Shown here: piece by piece, positions 21,935 through 33,699 of the stretch | Position numbering within the stretch: the stretch's first letter is position 1 | How the letters are laid out: each line of letters begins with the position of its first letter | Assembly (NCBI GenBank): GCA_030549495.1 | Contig: JAUIRK010001055.1 | Span: forward strand, 929,001-993,000 | Direction: 5' to 3' | DNA from: Nectonema munidae | Lineage: Eukaryota; Nematomorpha; Nectonematoida; Nectonematidae | Length of the DNA stretch: 64,000 bases | Made by a program: the position numbers and the translations under genes | Notes under the pieces: generated by a model | Seen by the model: only the letters and a program-made list of their open reading frames with translations | What the model was told of the DNA's origin: nothing | Databases searched by the model: none

Positions 21935-24900
21935 CTAAATAAAAATATTTTTATTAAATATGCTGATACTTTTCAACATATTGTTTCTTGAAAAAGAATA
22001 CAATTAGTTTTGATTTCGCCGCCCCAAATCGATCCATCACAGCAAACATTCCCCATTAAAACAAGATCACTTGCACAACCGAATCACCGCTACTTCGCGA
22101 ATATCTCCACAAAATCGATCCCCAAACACACATCTGCCCACTTTGCAATCAACACACACATTACACAACATCTTTTCAATTTTCGACATGCACACAGTAG
22201 ACAAAACCCATTCATGTGTGTGGTCCAAGCCGTGCCGAGTGGTAAGCCATATGGAGGAGGCAGCAGCACCTAATGGTGGCTTTTATGTAGATTGGCTGAA
22301 TTTACATTTATTTATAACACCTATTAATTTTTATCGTAGATAACTGTTTCCATAAACATCGATACGTTTCAGAAATTTTACTTAAGCTGACTGAAAATTG
22401 ATTTGTCATTTCAAAGTGAATGTATTTATAGAGTATTTTATTAAAAAATGTGAAATATAAAGTAATGAGCAAACTAAAATGATAATTATTACGTAAAGAC
22501 ATTCTTCGAGAGTGTTTTTTTGCAAATTATAAAACTACTTGATCTTCATCTATATTTATCCTTCTATGTATGCTTAATAATGTTAAGGCCGGACATCTTC
22601 CCTGTCCCATAGAAGATCTTAGTTTTGTTTTCACAAGGCCTAGGCTAATTATGCTTCTTTTACACTCGCAAAATGTGACTGGTAACACACTTGTAGGTGA
22701 AAGTATTGTATGTATGTTTGGATATAACTGTTTATAACATTATTTTAAGCCTTTCTTAACTATTAATGGTGTTTCATTTACTAATTTCCACTTTTGTTTT
22801 CAAAGATGTAGTTCAGCGTTGAGGAGCTGGAAGAGTTTGATCTATAGCTAATTTCACAGTCCTTTAAAAATTCAAGGACTAATTTTGATCCCGTTTCTGC
22901 TTTTGTCTGAAGTTCGTTGAATCTAAGTTTCATTTGTTTAATTACTCGTATGCCGAAGAATTCAACAGTTCGATTTTTTTGCTTCTTCTGATGCTTCTGC
23001 ATCTACAATTACTTCCATTACTATCGGCAATTTCTACTTCGTTAAAACGTATTTTATGGCGCATTTGAATATGATTGCGTAAATCATATAAAGCATTTTT
23101 AACAACGTCTACTTCTTTTGTTCCTTTGACAACATCAATAGTTCTTCCTTGCAAAGCCACAACAGAAGGCTCAATGTATGCTAAGTAGCGCGAGTCACGA
23201 TAATTAATACTACTATAAATTGAAACGAGGTGATAGCCATCATAAATTCAGATGTTTCAGGTTCATTTGAAAGAATTTTAGACATTGCGTCAACCATTGA
23301 TGATAAGAAATAATAATAAACAATTGCGGCGCTGATGATATAATTCAAGTAAAATGGGTTCTAGAATTAACAGATTTGTATTACTTTCAATACAAGAATA
23401 TCTTAATAAGTAAACATTTAATATTCATCTCCAATAAGATAAAATAATTCTTATCTAGCGCGCGTACTCTGTCAATTGTACGTGTGCCCATCATGTTTCT
23501 TACAAAAGCGCTTTCTAAAAAATGCATTACCATTTTTGTCTGTAAACAGGAAACAAATTTCTCTTTATTGGACACGTCTCTAACTTCATCAGCAGTACTT
23601 GTAATATAGCCCTTCTTTTATATCATCGACAATCTTTCTTTCAATAATGTAACCCATGATTTCAGTCAGCTTGTTTTTGCACCACTGAAGATTTATCCTT
23701 CAGTTATTTTCAGCATTTTCAAAATATTCCTATAAAAAACTAAGTCACCAGCATCTATCCTAAAGTCAAGTAGCGCTTGAAAATTTCCATAGTTTATGTT
23801 AGCTCTATTAATATATTTTGAAGGAATCATAGTCTCCACGTATGGCAATATTTTATCTTTCATAGTTTTAATAATTGGTTTTAAATTTTGAGCATTTTTT
23901 CTCTCAACGAATTTTTAGTTTCACGTGGGCCTGATAAATTTTTGTATCTGCAATATAGTACGAGGCAAACATATCCAATGCTTTTTTTCCAATTGCGAAA
24001 AGATTCTGATACAAATTTTCCATGTTTTGTTTCACTGGAAATGCAACACAATAAACAGCATCTTCTTCCAAACTAGGAAACTTTTATAGTCATGAGAATT
24101 GAAAAGACCGTTCTAGTTTTTCTTTTTGGAAAAATTAAAGCTTTCTGCAAGTGACCAGTTTTTCTGCAAAATATATAATTTCTCTCAACAGTTAAATTCC
24201 ATTGTTTCTTTATATATTTGCAGATCTAATCTGGATCAATTCTGTATTTATTTAAAAAACAGTTTAAAATTAGTTTTGAGGAGCATGATAAATTTTCACA
24301 AGGGACTACAACAGATGTGTTTCTCAGGAGGTTGTTTTGATTTAGTTTCACTCTACAAGATCATTTTAATTTTTCTTTAATTCTTATAAAGATAATGCCA
24401 AAATTAACTTTTGAAAACATCATATATTTGTTTAGTGACGATTTACAAATGATATAATAAAAAAATTAATTTAAACCTTAACTGGGGGCAGGGAGTCCAG
24501 ACCCTAGTTAAATACGTCCCTGGGTAAGTTTGAATGTCAAAAGAGTATGCTTGAATTGCAAATGGGGGAGGGGGGAGTAAAAATGGTATAATTTAGCCAT
24601 ATCAATTTATCTTATGTTAATTAAAATATTATCTTACCTATTTGATATCTTTTCGTTTTCATCAATATTTGAAATTTTTCCATTTTGCTCAAATATCAAG
24701 AAGAAGTATTTGTGTAATCCTTAAAAAGTATTATGAAGCTGAATTTCAATAAATTTTGAAAAAAAGAATTTCAAATTAAATCATTTTAATTTTGAAAAAT
24801 AGACGTCGTGGATGAATCATGAAAAATGAAATTTTAGATTTATTTAAAAAATTGTTTTATATTTATTAGAAAGCTTTAATTTTAAGTTTACTTTTTGTGA

Positions 24901-27900
24901 TTTGTATAATAGTTGCCAGGGGTTGGCAACATGGCACACGTTCAAAGTGTGGCACGCAGACAAATATACAATGGCACACAAACCTCTGTATAGGCAAAAA
25001 ATAAATGAATATTTTGTTATAACTGGAGCACTTATCAGTCACCTTTTGAATTCTAGTAGCACTTATTCTAAAACTTGTAAATAGTCTTATTTTATAAAGT
25101 TTGTCTAAAAGAAGCCCAAGTTATGGTCAACAAAAGTCCACTTTTTCTTAATAGGCAAATCACGTTAACAAAAACAAAGAATACGTATTTAACAATTATT
25201 GAATTGCTTAGTCCACAAAGCAGCTAAAAAATATATATTTCATTTTTATAATTATTTGAGAGGTCATTTTTAATATAGATAAAAACTTTGCCTCATCCAT
25301 TCTGGCACATAAATAAAACAATTGAAAAACATAAACTTCGTATCCTACAATGAAAGATGCATTTGATTTATATAGAGATATCGAATTTGAAGATACTGTT
25401 GAATAAGGAACATATGAAAAAAGAAATATCTATTCTCTAACACAGGCAGCAGACAAGGGAAAGATAAATTACAGTGATTAAAAAGTTTTTGTCCAAAGAT
25501 CGCGCCTTTTCAGAGGAGAATACTTAAAAATATTACATGGTAGCTGACCATATTGAATATAGAATAATTTTTTATGTCAATTTTTTTGCAAATCGAGTCA
25601 ACTTTGTGAGGTCTTTAGGTCAATTTTTGAAGGATTTACAGTTCAACTTTTTTGGCCCCTAGTTATACCTATATTTCAAGAATGGAAAGGCTTTAACTTT
25701 TAGTTTGTAGGATGACGCTGTACACTCATTTTTTGAATTCACTTCTGTTTAGTCCAGAGGCGCACATCCTTAAAATTTTAGGGAGGGCGAACTCAATTTC
25801 AAAATTAATTATAAAAGAATTTTTGTCCAGTGAACACACCACCATTATTACCCGATAACTGTAGGTTTCAATCCCACCATAACTGCGGATAACTTCACGG
25901 ATTTTATCAAGTTTGTAATACTGATTGCATTACTTACTTCTAGCTCAGTGGTTTTAAAACTGGAGCCTGCAGTGACCTATGGATACGCGATCATTTCCAT
26001 TCGGACCGAAAAGAGGTCACTCAATGAATCCCGTTTTGCGCAACATATTAATCCAATTTTGGGCCATTTGTGATTTTTGCTAATAAGTCACTTTTAAAGG
26101 AATAAATAATTTAGTCTTTGAATTGAGTACCATTTTTATTTTTATTGCTTTTCAAGCTTGATTTTATAGATGTAAATTGGGAATGTTCAATTTTCTTGTT
26201 CAGTAAATATAACCATTGACTATTTTAAACGTCAAGCTGAAAGATTGAATAAGCCAGTATAGGAATATTTTTGCAAAATATTTTAAGTGTGGTTTGAAAG
26301 ACTTCTATAAAGTTTCAAAAAAATAACTGTTGTCAAAAAGTCTCACAACATAAAAGAAGTTGATACCTTGGTACAAAGATATCATATTGAATGTGTTAAG
26401 AAGTACTGAACTTGTAAAGTTGAAGCATATCTTCTTGTAGCAGGCTAATTTGAGAAGGATGACATAATATCAGAGATGGTTTTATTGATTCGAAATTCGA
26501 TTTTCAACTTTTTGCCATTCAGCTTGATGAAACGATGGATGTTGGAAACTTAGCTCAGACTCGCGTTTACGTACAATATGTATATGACTAGCACCTGGTG
26601 GACAAATTTTTGTTTTGCTAATCATAGTTCGATACAAGCGGCGCGATTGTGCCTTCTCGATGAAAACACCCCATGGTATCTTTACATTTTTTTCTCAGAG
26701 AATTTTTCCTTTACTAAAGAGACTGTGGATCCACTGTCAAAAAAATATTTATGCTAGAAAAATTATGTTTATAAACCTTCTTTCAGGAAGTAGAGTTTAC
26801 GAAGAAGTAGATATTATAAGAATGTGAATACCACTTCCTTTTCCTGGCCCCGAACCGATGTATTCCATAAGTGTATCGCCTTGATCGATTTCATTTCCAG
26901 GTATATTGAGGACAGACCAGTGCCTATATTCTGCCAAGGAATGATCAGTTACACTTGGAGCATCTGGGTCTTTGTAAAGAAAAAATAGACATTCGGGAAG
27001 TGAAGTAACGCTATGATTCAAATACCTGTCATCATCAGGGCGTAAAATTTGCTGGGTTGTGTTTCCCATTTTAATTTTGGAGGCTCTCGCACCTAAATAA
27101 ATTTAATTTCACATCCTTTTCACTTTATTTAGATGAGAAATTGTGTCCAAAAAGTGATTAATAACAATCGATACATTTTTTATCTTAATCATATTTACCT
27201 ACAATTTGAGTTTACATCAAAAATACTTGTTAATTATTAAGCCCAAGAATGTTTCAAACTAAATAACTCCAAATATTGAAAGTATGATGTCATTTTGTAA
27301 TACTAAATTTTGTAAATTTGTTGCAGTTTATTAATAATTATTGCATGTAATTAGATATTTCGTGCACTGCAATATCTTCAGGATTCATCCAAACCCAAAT
27401 ATGCGCGTTTTAAGCTTTTTCAATTTTTTTTGAATTGAATTGAATTTATTGAAACAATGAAAAGTAAGGTAAGTAACGTAAAATAAGTTTCGCAAATCCA
27501 TCGCCATCAGACACAATGATATAAAATGGAGTTTACAAAAAACTACCATCGAGATGATCAACTTCTAAGCGAGATAAATGTATAATATATAGATACAAAA
27601 AAAGTATATAGATATAGATAGACGTATTCATAAGTATATATATATATATATCGAGAGAAGACAAATAATAATTTATAAGCAGGCAAAAAATTAAAACTAC
27701 ATTAGCATTTTCTTTAAAGAAGAATTATAATATTCTTTATAAGTATACAAGAATAATGTTTTAAATTGCGAAATATAAATTAAAAAATTTTATACAGTTC
27801 AATAAAGTTTTACGGAAAACACTTTTCCTATTGGTAAGTTTTAGCTTTTTCAAATTAAAATAAAATCAGAAGTCATTTGCGACCATGTTAGTCAATTTGC

Positions 27901-29026
27901 TTGTATTAGTCGCGGATTTTTCCCGAAATTGTGGGTAAGGATGATAAGCACCAACAGATATTTCCACTCAATAAAAGTTGATTAATTATTATTGATTAAT
28001 CACTTAAACGCTCAACCTACTAATTCACTCATTCCCATAAACATACAAATTGTTCTTTTCGAGATTCTCTTTCTTACCCATTTGTCTATAAACTAACTAA
28101 TCAATCTTCCTATAATTTTATATTTTACAAACTATAGACGTATCATTCAAAAGTTTCCAGATGCCCATTACCTAAGAAAGTGTTTTTCTCGAGACAAATG
28201 CCTAGTCCAATTTCTATAAAATAAAATTTTTCACAACTTCTATATTTAACAGGATTAACTTGAAATCGATGACATTTTTTGACAGTTAAGAAATTTTAAA
28301 TGGACTCTCATGCCATTATATCTGGCAAAATGTTGGCTCCCCTAAAAAACATAGTTGTAGGAACCATAGTACACGTGGCAGCAAAATTCCATATAAAATC
28401 CTTTTCGATCATGAACACAAAAATGCAAATTTTATTGATCACTAATAACAGTGTGGTATTCGACGCTTGAATCAAAATTTGAACACTTCTGTCCTAGATG
28501 CTACAATTCAATTTACGTTGAAATATTCATTTTCAGGCAGATGAAGTTGCATGAAAGACAGTAAAGTTCAAATAGTGTATTTTCAAGTTATTTTTGTGGA
28601 ATTTTGAGACGAAAGTATTCATTTGGCTGAAGGAATGTTTTGGCATTTATTATGTTTGTAAAAGAGTAAATAAACTAAATTTAATAACTTAATGTCCGAT
28701 GAATATGCTATGGGGAAACATATGTGAGTTGCATGATTTTTACTAGTGCATGAAAATTAAATTCCAAGAAATAAAAAAAAAGTCTAAATTACTTCCCTAG
28801 GCGTGATTTCTTCTCCATCTTTCACTATTCTGTTGTTGAATTGAATCTAAAATGAAAATTCCAGGAAAACAAAAATGAGACGACGTTAAGATATGCTTAC
28901 AACCAAGTTTTTTTTCTCTTCTTGAGCAAATAGATCCTCAAAGTCCTGTTCTAGTGAAGTGGATCCTTTAAGGAAGGAAGCATTGCAAAGAAGGAGCAGC
29001 TTTAAAATCAAAACGAAAACAATCAT
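21790..29026 (-). CDS. secreted phosphatidylethanolamine-binding protein (PEBP family)
   Basis: Six minus-strand exons: 28901-29026, 28793-28846, 27026-27092, 26801-26969, 26686-26733 and 21790-21934, about 202 residues. PEBPs are ligand-binding proteins of cytosol or secreted fluids. This one starts with a signal-peptide-like MIVFVLILKLLLLCNASF. The PEBP fold blocks then appear in order: IVKDGEEITPREVREPPKLK, WETQPSKFYALMMT joined across an intron to DPDAPS (the family signature DPDxP), HWSVLNIPGNEIDQGDTLME, YIGSGPGKGSGIH, and the C-terminal LVAWQYYRAQYDDSVPDLYK ending QIGFGA. Exon phases agree at every junction. The GxHR-type motif after GSGIH is poorly conserved in this model, so the acceptor of exon 5 is uncertain (26733 or 26753). 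Confidence 0.85.
22010..22340. other. GC-elevated island in a PEBP intron
   Basis: Base composition rises clearly above the surroundings, with CA/CG-rich stretches. Open frames exist on both strands (22010-22273 + and about 22070-22290 -), but none shows a recognisable domain, and overlapping frames suggest composition rather than coding. It may be a transposon fragment or old regulatory DNA. Confidence 0.3.
22505..24120 (-). pseudogene. hAT transposase (DUF4371/ZMYM-like), decayed
   Basis: Minus-strand blocks appear in order. EEDAVYCVAF (about 24050) and GNFQALLDFRIDAGDLVFYR (about 23800) come first. MGYIIERKIVDDIKEGLYYK and SNKEKFVSCLQTKMVMHFLE follow. The later blocks are ALQGRTIDVVKGTKEVDVVK, NALYDLRNHIQMRHKIRFNE, and a C-terminal dimerisation part near 22740-22560 (TKLRSSMGQGRCPALTLLSI). 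The order matches hAT transposases of the DUF4371 type. Many frame changes and stops separate the blocks. It lies wholly inside PEBP intron 5. Confidence 0.8.
24130..24910. other. PEBP intron sequence, AT-rich
   Basis: Nothing is recognised apart from a transposon-end-like block at about 24480-24530 (AAATACGTCCCTG preceded by a G-rich run). Confidence 0.35.
24917..25090 (+). repeat. hAT-like element end
   Basis: CAGGGGTTGGCAACATGGCA is a typical hAT terminus (CAGGGGTTGGCAAAC-type). The opposite end was not identified, so the extent is a guess. Confidence 0.5.
25755..25810 (+). repeat. solitary copy of the 6323 repeat
   Basis: CAGAGGCGCACATCCTTAAA followed by an AAAATTAATT-type tail matches the tandem pair at 6323-6470. 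Confidence 0.6.
25945..26614 (+). pseudogene. hAT (ZBED5-type) fragment
   Basis: The left end CAGTGGTTTTAAAACTGG at 25945 has hAT form. Near 26515-26610 the frame reads FAIQLDETMDVGNLAQTRVY and then VQYVYD...HLVDKFLFC, which is the catalytic-region signature of ZBED5-type hAT transposases. The 3' part is replaced by the SINE fragment that follows. Confidence 0.65.
26615..26685 (+). repeat. SINE fragment abutting PEBP exon 5
   Basis: TTCGATACAAGCGGCGCGAT, then GTGCCTTCTCGATGAAAACA and CCCCATGGTATCTTTAC match the body of the first SINE family. Its last bases, read on the minus strand, are the GTAAAG splice donor used by exon 5. Confidence 0.75.
26686..27092 (-). CDS. PEBP-like gene exons 3-5
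   Basis: Exon 3 (27026-27092) begins after ATTTATTTAG and ends ACAG|GTATTT. A 56-nt intron precedes exon 4 (26801-26969), which carries DPDAPS. Exon 4 is taken to end TC|GTAAAC. Exon 5 (26686-26733) then begins after TTTGACAG and ends AAAT|GTAAAG, where GTAAAG is also the terminal sequence of an adjoining SINE fragment. An alternative acceptor after TTTCTAG would start exon 5 with HKYFF, closer to the family's HRYVF, but I find no in-phase donor for it. Confidence 0.7.
27093..28792 (-). other. PEBP intron 2
   Basis: AT-rich with a (TA)n/(GATA)n microsatellite at about 27595-27655. No coding or clear repeat family was recognised. Confidence 0.5.
28793..29026 (-). CDS. PEBP-like gene exons 1-2 (signal peptide and first strand)
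   Basis: Exon 1 (28901-29026) encodes 42 residues with a hydrophobic N-terminal signal peptide and an acidic linker (LEQDFEDLFAQEEKKNLV), and ends at GTAAGC. After a 54-nt intron, exon 2 (28793-28846) encodes IQFNNRIVKDGEEITPRE and ends at GTAATT. If the donor were skipped, the frame would stop two codons later and give a 62-residue secreted peptide. The phase-0 match and homology to exon 3 favour splicing. Confidence 0.8.
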
Positions 29027-29039
29027 CTCTAAGAATAAA

Positions 29040-29170
29040 ATGAACTATTATTATTATTATTATCTTTAGGATCGAGTGATCTGATCATGTGCTTGACCTT
29101 GCTCGCATCTCACTTGTATCGTCTAGCTTAGAGCTGATAAATAAATATATATCTATCTATCTATTTATAC
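29040..29170 (+). repeat. microsatellite-tailed repeat fragment
   Basis: (ATT)n at 29046-29063 is followed by a GC-richer block (GATCATGTGCTTGACCTTGC) and then AAATAAATATATATCTATCT. The simple-repeat tail suggests a LINE or SINE 3' end, but the family is not recognised. Confidence 0.35.
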
Positions 29171-29274
29171 ACAATACAATAGCAAGGGCCTGAAACGACA
29201 ATTTACTTTTTAATATGATAGCATTTATTTGCTTTCTTGAAAGGTAAGATTAGCGGAAGCGTGAAACAGTACCC

Positions 29275-29425
29275 AGGTCACGGTATAATGACCCCATTGC
29301 CCTTCTTTCTTTCTTGACGCACTTTATGTAAGAAGGCATAGCTCAAGCTTTTTCAACTGGAGTCAGGCTTTAAAAGAGGCTCACTGACCTTCGACCGAAG
29401 GGCAACGAGCTGACGCCCGAAAAAT
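29275..29425 (-). repeat. SINE-like fragment, second family
   Basis: The minus strand reads GGGCGTCAGCTCGTTGCCCT and then GGTCGAAGGTCAGTGAGCC, similar in layout to the head at 15300-15475 but diverged. Confidence 0.4.
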
Positions 29426-29429
29426 GTAA

Positions 29430-30090
29430 TTCAGAATGCAGATTGTGATGTACAATTAAGATGACGTGTCTCTCGGCATAGTATCAAAGTAAAAAGGGTG
29501 TATGAGTTTAACCATGATTTTAAAAAGAAAAAATGAGCCCCATCGCATTCATAGTAAAGCTGTAAAGATGCATAAGTGTCTTACTCTTGAGATATAAATC
29601 TTGGCGATGGCATGCGTTAATACACCCAAAAATAAGTGAAAGACGGTGGTGGGGGCGGGAAGGAGCTACTAGCCTTGCTGCCAGTGGCTTGACGTCTTCA
29701 ATTAACTAACATATTCTGTCACTCTTTAAAGCTTTTTTATTTCTTCTTTGTTTTACTGTTTTTATATCTTAGAATGGCTGACATTCTATGTTAAAATGCT
29801 TTTTTTCATTTCAATATTGTTGTCTTTTTACTGTTTATTAAATAAATATAAGAATATTAAAGCTGGAACACAACATAATAGCCTAATTTCAACAATTCTA
29901 ACATTAAAGAAACGAGTATATTAAAAAGTGAAATATGATAGCAGATGGCCTAATAATATTCCAGAAATTCTAATTTGAATCCTTCTCTCCTTTTCATTTC
30001 TAGTTCCTTTCTTATTTTTTATCTCTACTCCTTTTCTTCCTCATCCCTTCAGAGCACTTTTCTAAACCTAATTTTCAACTTGCTATACTG
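29430..30090. other. intergenic sequence
   Basis: 29500-29700 is a little GC-richer (GGGGGCGGGAAGGAGCTACT) and repeat-like. The rest is AT-rich. I see no gene. Confidence 0.35.
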
Positions 30091-30099
30091 CCGTTACAA

Positions 30100-30545
30100 A
30101 AGTAAATAATTCGTAAATGTAATTTTTCTCAAATATCGAAGGTTCGAAAATGGAATGAAAGCTATGTCAAGTTTAGATTCACGAATGTTAGTCGAGAAGG
30201 CGGGGACTGAGCCCAATGTCGCTCTGCAAGGTATCAAATGCTTCACTTCCAAACGATGCCGACAAGATGCATCCCGAAAGGAGGGAGGGAGGATAATATC
30301 GATGCTCTGTCTGCTAAACAATCACGATATGACCGTGAAGCAACACTTCTCAAATTTGGGATTCGGCGTGGAGAACAAACCTGCTCCTCAATCCAACTAC
30401 AAAGTGGCATGCGAAGTGCCAGTCGCTGCACACTTTTGCTGAGGACCTTATCAAGCGGTGTTCAGCCGAAATGGTTGAATTGGTGATCGGTCCCGAGCCG
30501 TTTGCTCTCTAATGCCACGATCCAACGAATTGGCAATACACGGGT
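30100..30545 (+). pseudogene. hAT (ZBED5-type) N-terminal fragment
   Basis: The frame at about 30410-30510 reads KCQSLHTFAEDLIKRCSAEM and then VELVIGPEPFAL, matching the conserved AEDLIKPC-type block of ZBED5-like hAT proteins. The preceding 200 bp (SRYDREATLLKFGI in another frame) fits the region before it. It is shifted in frame and truncated, and is distinct in sequence from the copy at 31200. Confidence 0.6.
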
Positions 30546-30588
30546 GTGAATTCCCAAAATGCGTGTGTAAAAATGTCTTTATAAGTGT

Positions 30589-31065
30589 AACAGTTTTACA
30601 TGTATTTTGAGGTAAAGGATTTATTGAAATTTAATCATAATTTTGACAGGTCTTATCAACTTTGATTGATGTTTTCAGATAGCTACAAAGTATTTTGTGT
30701 TAAATAAGTAAGGCCACCAACGTATTGAGCGTACCTGAAAAAGGTAGTTTATATGTATTTTGAGATAATATCAGTTTACTGAAATTTTACTCTATTTTTG
30801 ACAGATTTTATCAAGTTTGATTGACATTTGGAGATTAGCTACATGGAATTTGTATGAAAAAAATATCCTCAATAAATTCAGCGTACCTAAAAATCGTAGT
30901 TTATCCCTATTTTTGGATAAAAAAAGTTTACAGTACTTATAATATTTTGACAGGTCCTGTTAACTTTGATTGATAAATACAAATTTTTTGTTAGGATATG
31001 ATGAAAAATGAATACGGCCATTGAATTCAACATACTTGAAATATATGCATTTATTCTGAATTACC
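30589..31065 (+). repeat. tandem array A, about 150-165-bp units
   Basis: Three diverged units each contain TTTTGACAG, then TTTGATTGA, and later a GAATTCA-type block followed by GTACCTGAAA or ATACTTGAAA. The same unit recurs in the array at 34680-35205. Confidence 0.65.
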
Positions 31066-31199
31066 TTTAAAAATTCCAATTTTTTCGACGTTGCAAAATT
31101 CTTAACTCCTATCTAGTGATTCTTTCCTTGGAAAATGGAATCCAAGAAAACCAGGATCCCGCCTCAAAAAATGAAAATTTGCATTTCCGAGGGCTCGAT

Positions 31200-32854
31200 C
31201 GACAATAATGTGTACTTTGCAATGTAGTGTTTTCCAACTTCAATTTGAAGCCATGAAAACTGAAAGAACAGTTTCAAAATCAACATGTAGGGGTAAAAAC
31301 AGGGCTAACTGCTGAATATTTGAAGGCTAAAAGAAAGAAATTTGATCAAGTAGGCAAAATAACTTCTTTTGGATTTCTAAAAACCGATAAGCCAATATTG
31401 AAAGCCTCATATTTCGTTGCTTACCAAGTTGCCAAATGCAAAAAGCCGCACACAATTGCTGAGGATTTAATAAAACCATGTGCCATAGAAATGGCTAAAA
31501 TCCTCATTGGAAAGGAAGCCGTTAAAAGTTTTCAAAAAGTATCCATTTCAAATGATACCATTCACGATAGAATTTATGATATAAGTTAAGATATTTTGGA
31601 TCAAATAGTTACAGGCATAAATGATAGCGCGCTTAAAGTAAGTATACAGCTTGATGAGTCTACTGATGGTTATAATTATAGCCAGCTACTCGCCATGGTA
31701 AGATACATCAAAGAAAGCAAAATTAAAGAAAATTTTCTGTTTTGTGAAGCACTGAAAAAACAACAAAGGCTAAAGATATTCATGAGATGGTCAAAAGGTT
31801 TTTCAACAAACAAAATATTCCATTGGAAAAAATCGCTTCAATTTGCACAGATGGTGCACCCGTGATGCTGGGTAACAAATCTGGATTTGGAGAGTTAATG
31901 AAGAAAGATGTTCCAGATTTGAAGATCACCCATTGTTTTTTACATCGATATTCACTAGCAACTATGTCTGCCTTCCAGTCTGAAACAAACACTTAATACT
32001 TGTGTCAAAATTGTCATTTATATACGTACTCGTGCCCTCAATAATCGATTGTTTCAAGCATTATGTGAGGAAATGGGTCAACAACACACTTCACTTCTAG
32101 GGGTTTGGCTTTAACGAGAGTTTTCGAATTGAAAAATCAGTTAAATCTTTTTTTGCAAGATCAATCACATGAACTTCAAGGCGTCTTTGAAGACAATGAC
32201 TTCATAATAAAGTTGGCTTATCTTGCTGATATTTTCTCCTCCTTGAATGAAGTTAATCTTGTTTTGCAGGGTAAAGGTGTCACAATAATAAAAGCCAAGC
32301 AAAAAATAAACTCATTCAGAGAAAAACGTCAATTATGGGTTTCTAGAATTGATAAAGGAAATTTCACAAATTTTCCCTGTTTGGCAAAATCTCTCAATGA
32401 TAATAATATTTCATTGGAAAGCGAATTAGTTGAAAGTTTCAAAAATCATTTGAATATGCTGTCTGATTCTTTCCACAACTACTTTTCGACAGGTGAACTA
32501 CAAAAAGATGAAGTTTGGATTTTGAATCCATATTTACCAAATTTCAACTCTGTCGATGATGAAAATCATTTTAAGGATCAACTCATTGGAATCTGAAGTT
32601 CTTTTTAAAAGTTTGTCTCTGGAGGAGTTTTGGGCATGGCATATCAATTGTCCTATCGTCATGCATTATCGAAAAAAGCTCTCGAAGTTCTTTTGCCATT
32701 TTCCACAGCATATTTGTGTGAGCAAGATTTTTACACTTTGGTACAAATCAAAACAAAAGCAAGAAATCGTCATGATATGCGCAACGCTTTGAGTCCAAAT
32801 TTGCCGAGATTTGATTCATTAATTAATAAAAAGCAGCAACAGGAAAGTCATTGA
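31200..32854 (+). pseudogene. hAT transposase (ZBED5-like), nearly complete but broken
   Basis: Blocks in order: a BED-finger-like CTLCNVVFSNFNLKP (31207); KKPHTIAEDLIKPCAIEMAK (31440); VSIQLDESTDGYNYSQLLAM (31640); ICTDGAPVMLGNKSGFGELM (31840); ITHCFLHRYSLATMS (31925); a long open frame at 32105-32596 (FELKNQLNLFLQDQSHELQG); and the dimerisation end PFSTAYLCEQDFYTLVQIKT, then LSPNLPRFDSLINKKQQQ (32700-32854). About four frame changes or stops break it. It sits between arrays A and B. Confidence 0.88.
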
Positions 32855-32964
32855 TTAATTATTAAAATTTGAATTTTTTTTGTTGAATAAATTATTAAAA
32901 AAATTTTTGTTGGAGTGGTGCAAAGAAAAAAAATTTTTTAATGGTGCGAGCTGAAAAAAGGTTA

Positions 32965-33690
32965 ATAAACACTGATTTATGGACTCAATTTTTGCAGTTT
33001 GGATTTGAAAATACCTATAAGTATCAATCAAATTTGCGTTTAGTTCTAAAATTTGTTTCCAAAAATATTGATTCAAATTTTACATGAAATATATGTATTT
33101 ATAGCAAATAGATCATGATGGTTTCATTTCTGGACGCAGTTTTCGCATTTGGAGGTTTTACTGGTGTCAATCAAATTTGCGGTTTATGTCTGAAAACTAT
33201 GTCCCAAAATATTCTCTCTAATTTTACATGAAATATATGTTTTTATACCAATTCGATCATGATAATTATATTTCTGAAATTAGTTTTTGCATTTAGAGGT
33301 TTTAAATGTCTGAAAGTGTCAATCAAATGTTCGATTTACGTCTAATGTCAACAAAAATATTTTTGAAATTTAAATAAAATATCTGTTTTTATTCCAAATG
33401 GAAAATGTTTCATTTTTGAAGTCAAGTTTGGCATTTATGGTTTTAAAATATCTGAAAGCTTCAATCAGATTTGCGGTTTACTTTTAGATACTGTCCTCAA
33501 AAATAATTTCAAAAAAATAAAATATCTGTTTTTATACCAAATCGACTATGCTTATTTTATTCCTGTCCTCCATTTTGGCTAATACGGTTAAAAAATATCT
33601 CAAAGTGGCAATTGAATTATTAATGTATATCTGAAAATCAGTTCTGTAAAACTTTTTCAAAAAATCTCTGCATATTAGGTATATAGTAAA
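32965..33690 (+). repeat. tandem array B, about 145-bp units
   Basis: Five diverged units share TTTTTGCATTT, GTGTCAATCAAATTTGCGG, then TAAAATATCTGTTTTTATAC. The same array plus its right flank recurs at 37800-39090. Confidence 0.75.
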
Positions 33691-33699
33691 AAGATACCT

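Noticed and set aside
22010-22343. Overlapping plus-strand open frames as a small gene
   Set aside because: Frames overlap in different phases in a CA/CG-rich patch, with no motif and no splice support, inside an intron of the opposite strand.
26797-27069. A single unspliced 90-residue protein starting MGNTTQQ
   Set aside because: Its first part reads through a 56-nt intron in the wrong frame. Spliced in the other frame it gives PEBP sequence KLKWETQPSKFYALMMT joined to DPDAPS.
28784-29026. A separate 62-residue secreted peptide gene
   Set aside because: The second exon has a GTAATT donor two codons before the stop, and the following PEBP exon joins in phase with family-like sequence, so it is better read as the PEBP N terminus.
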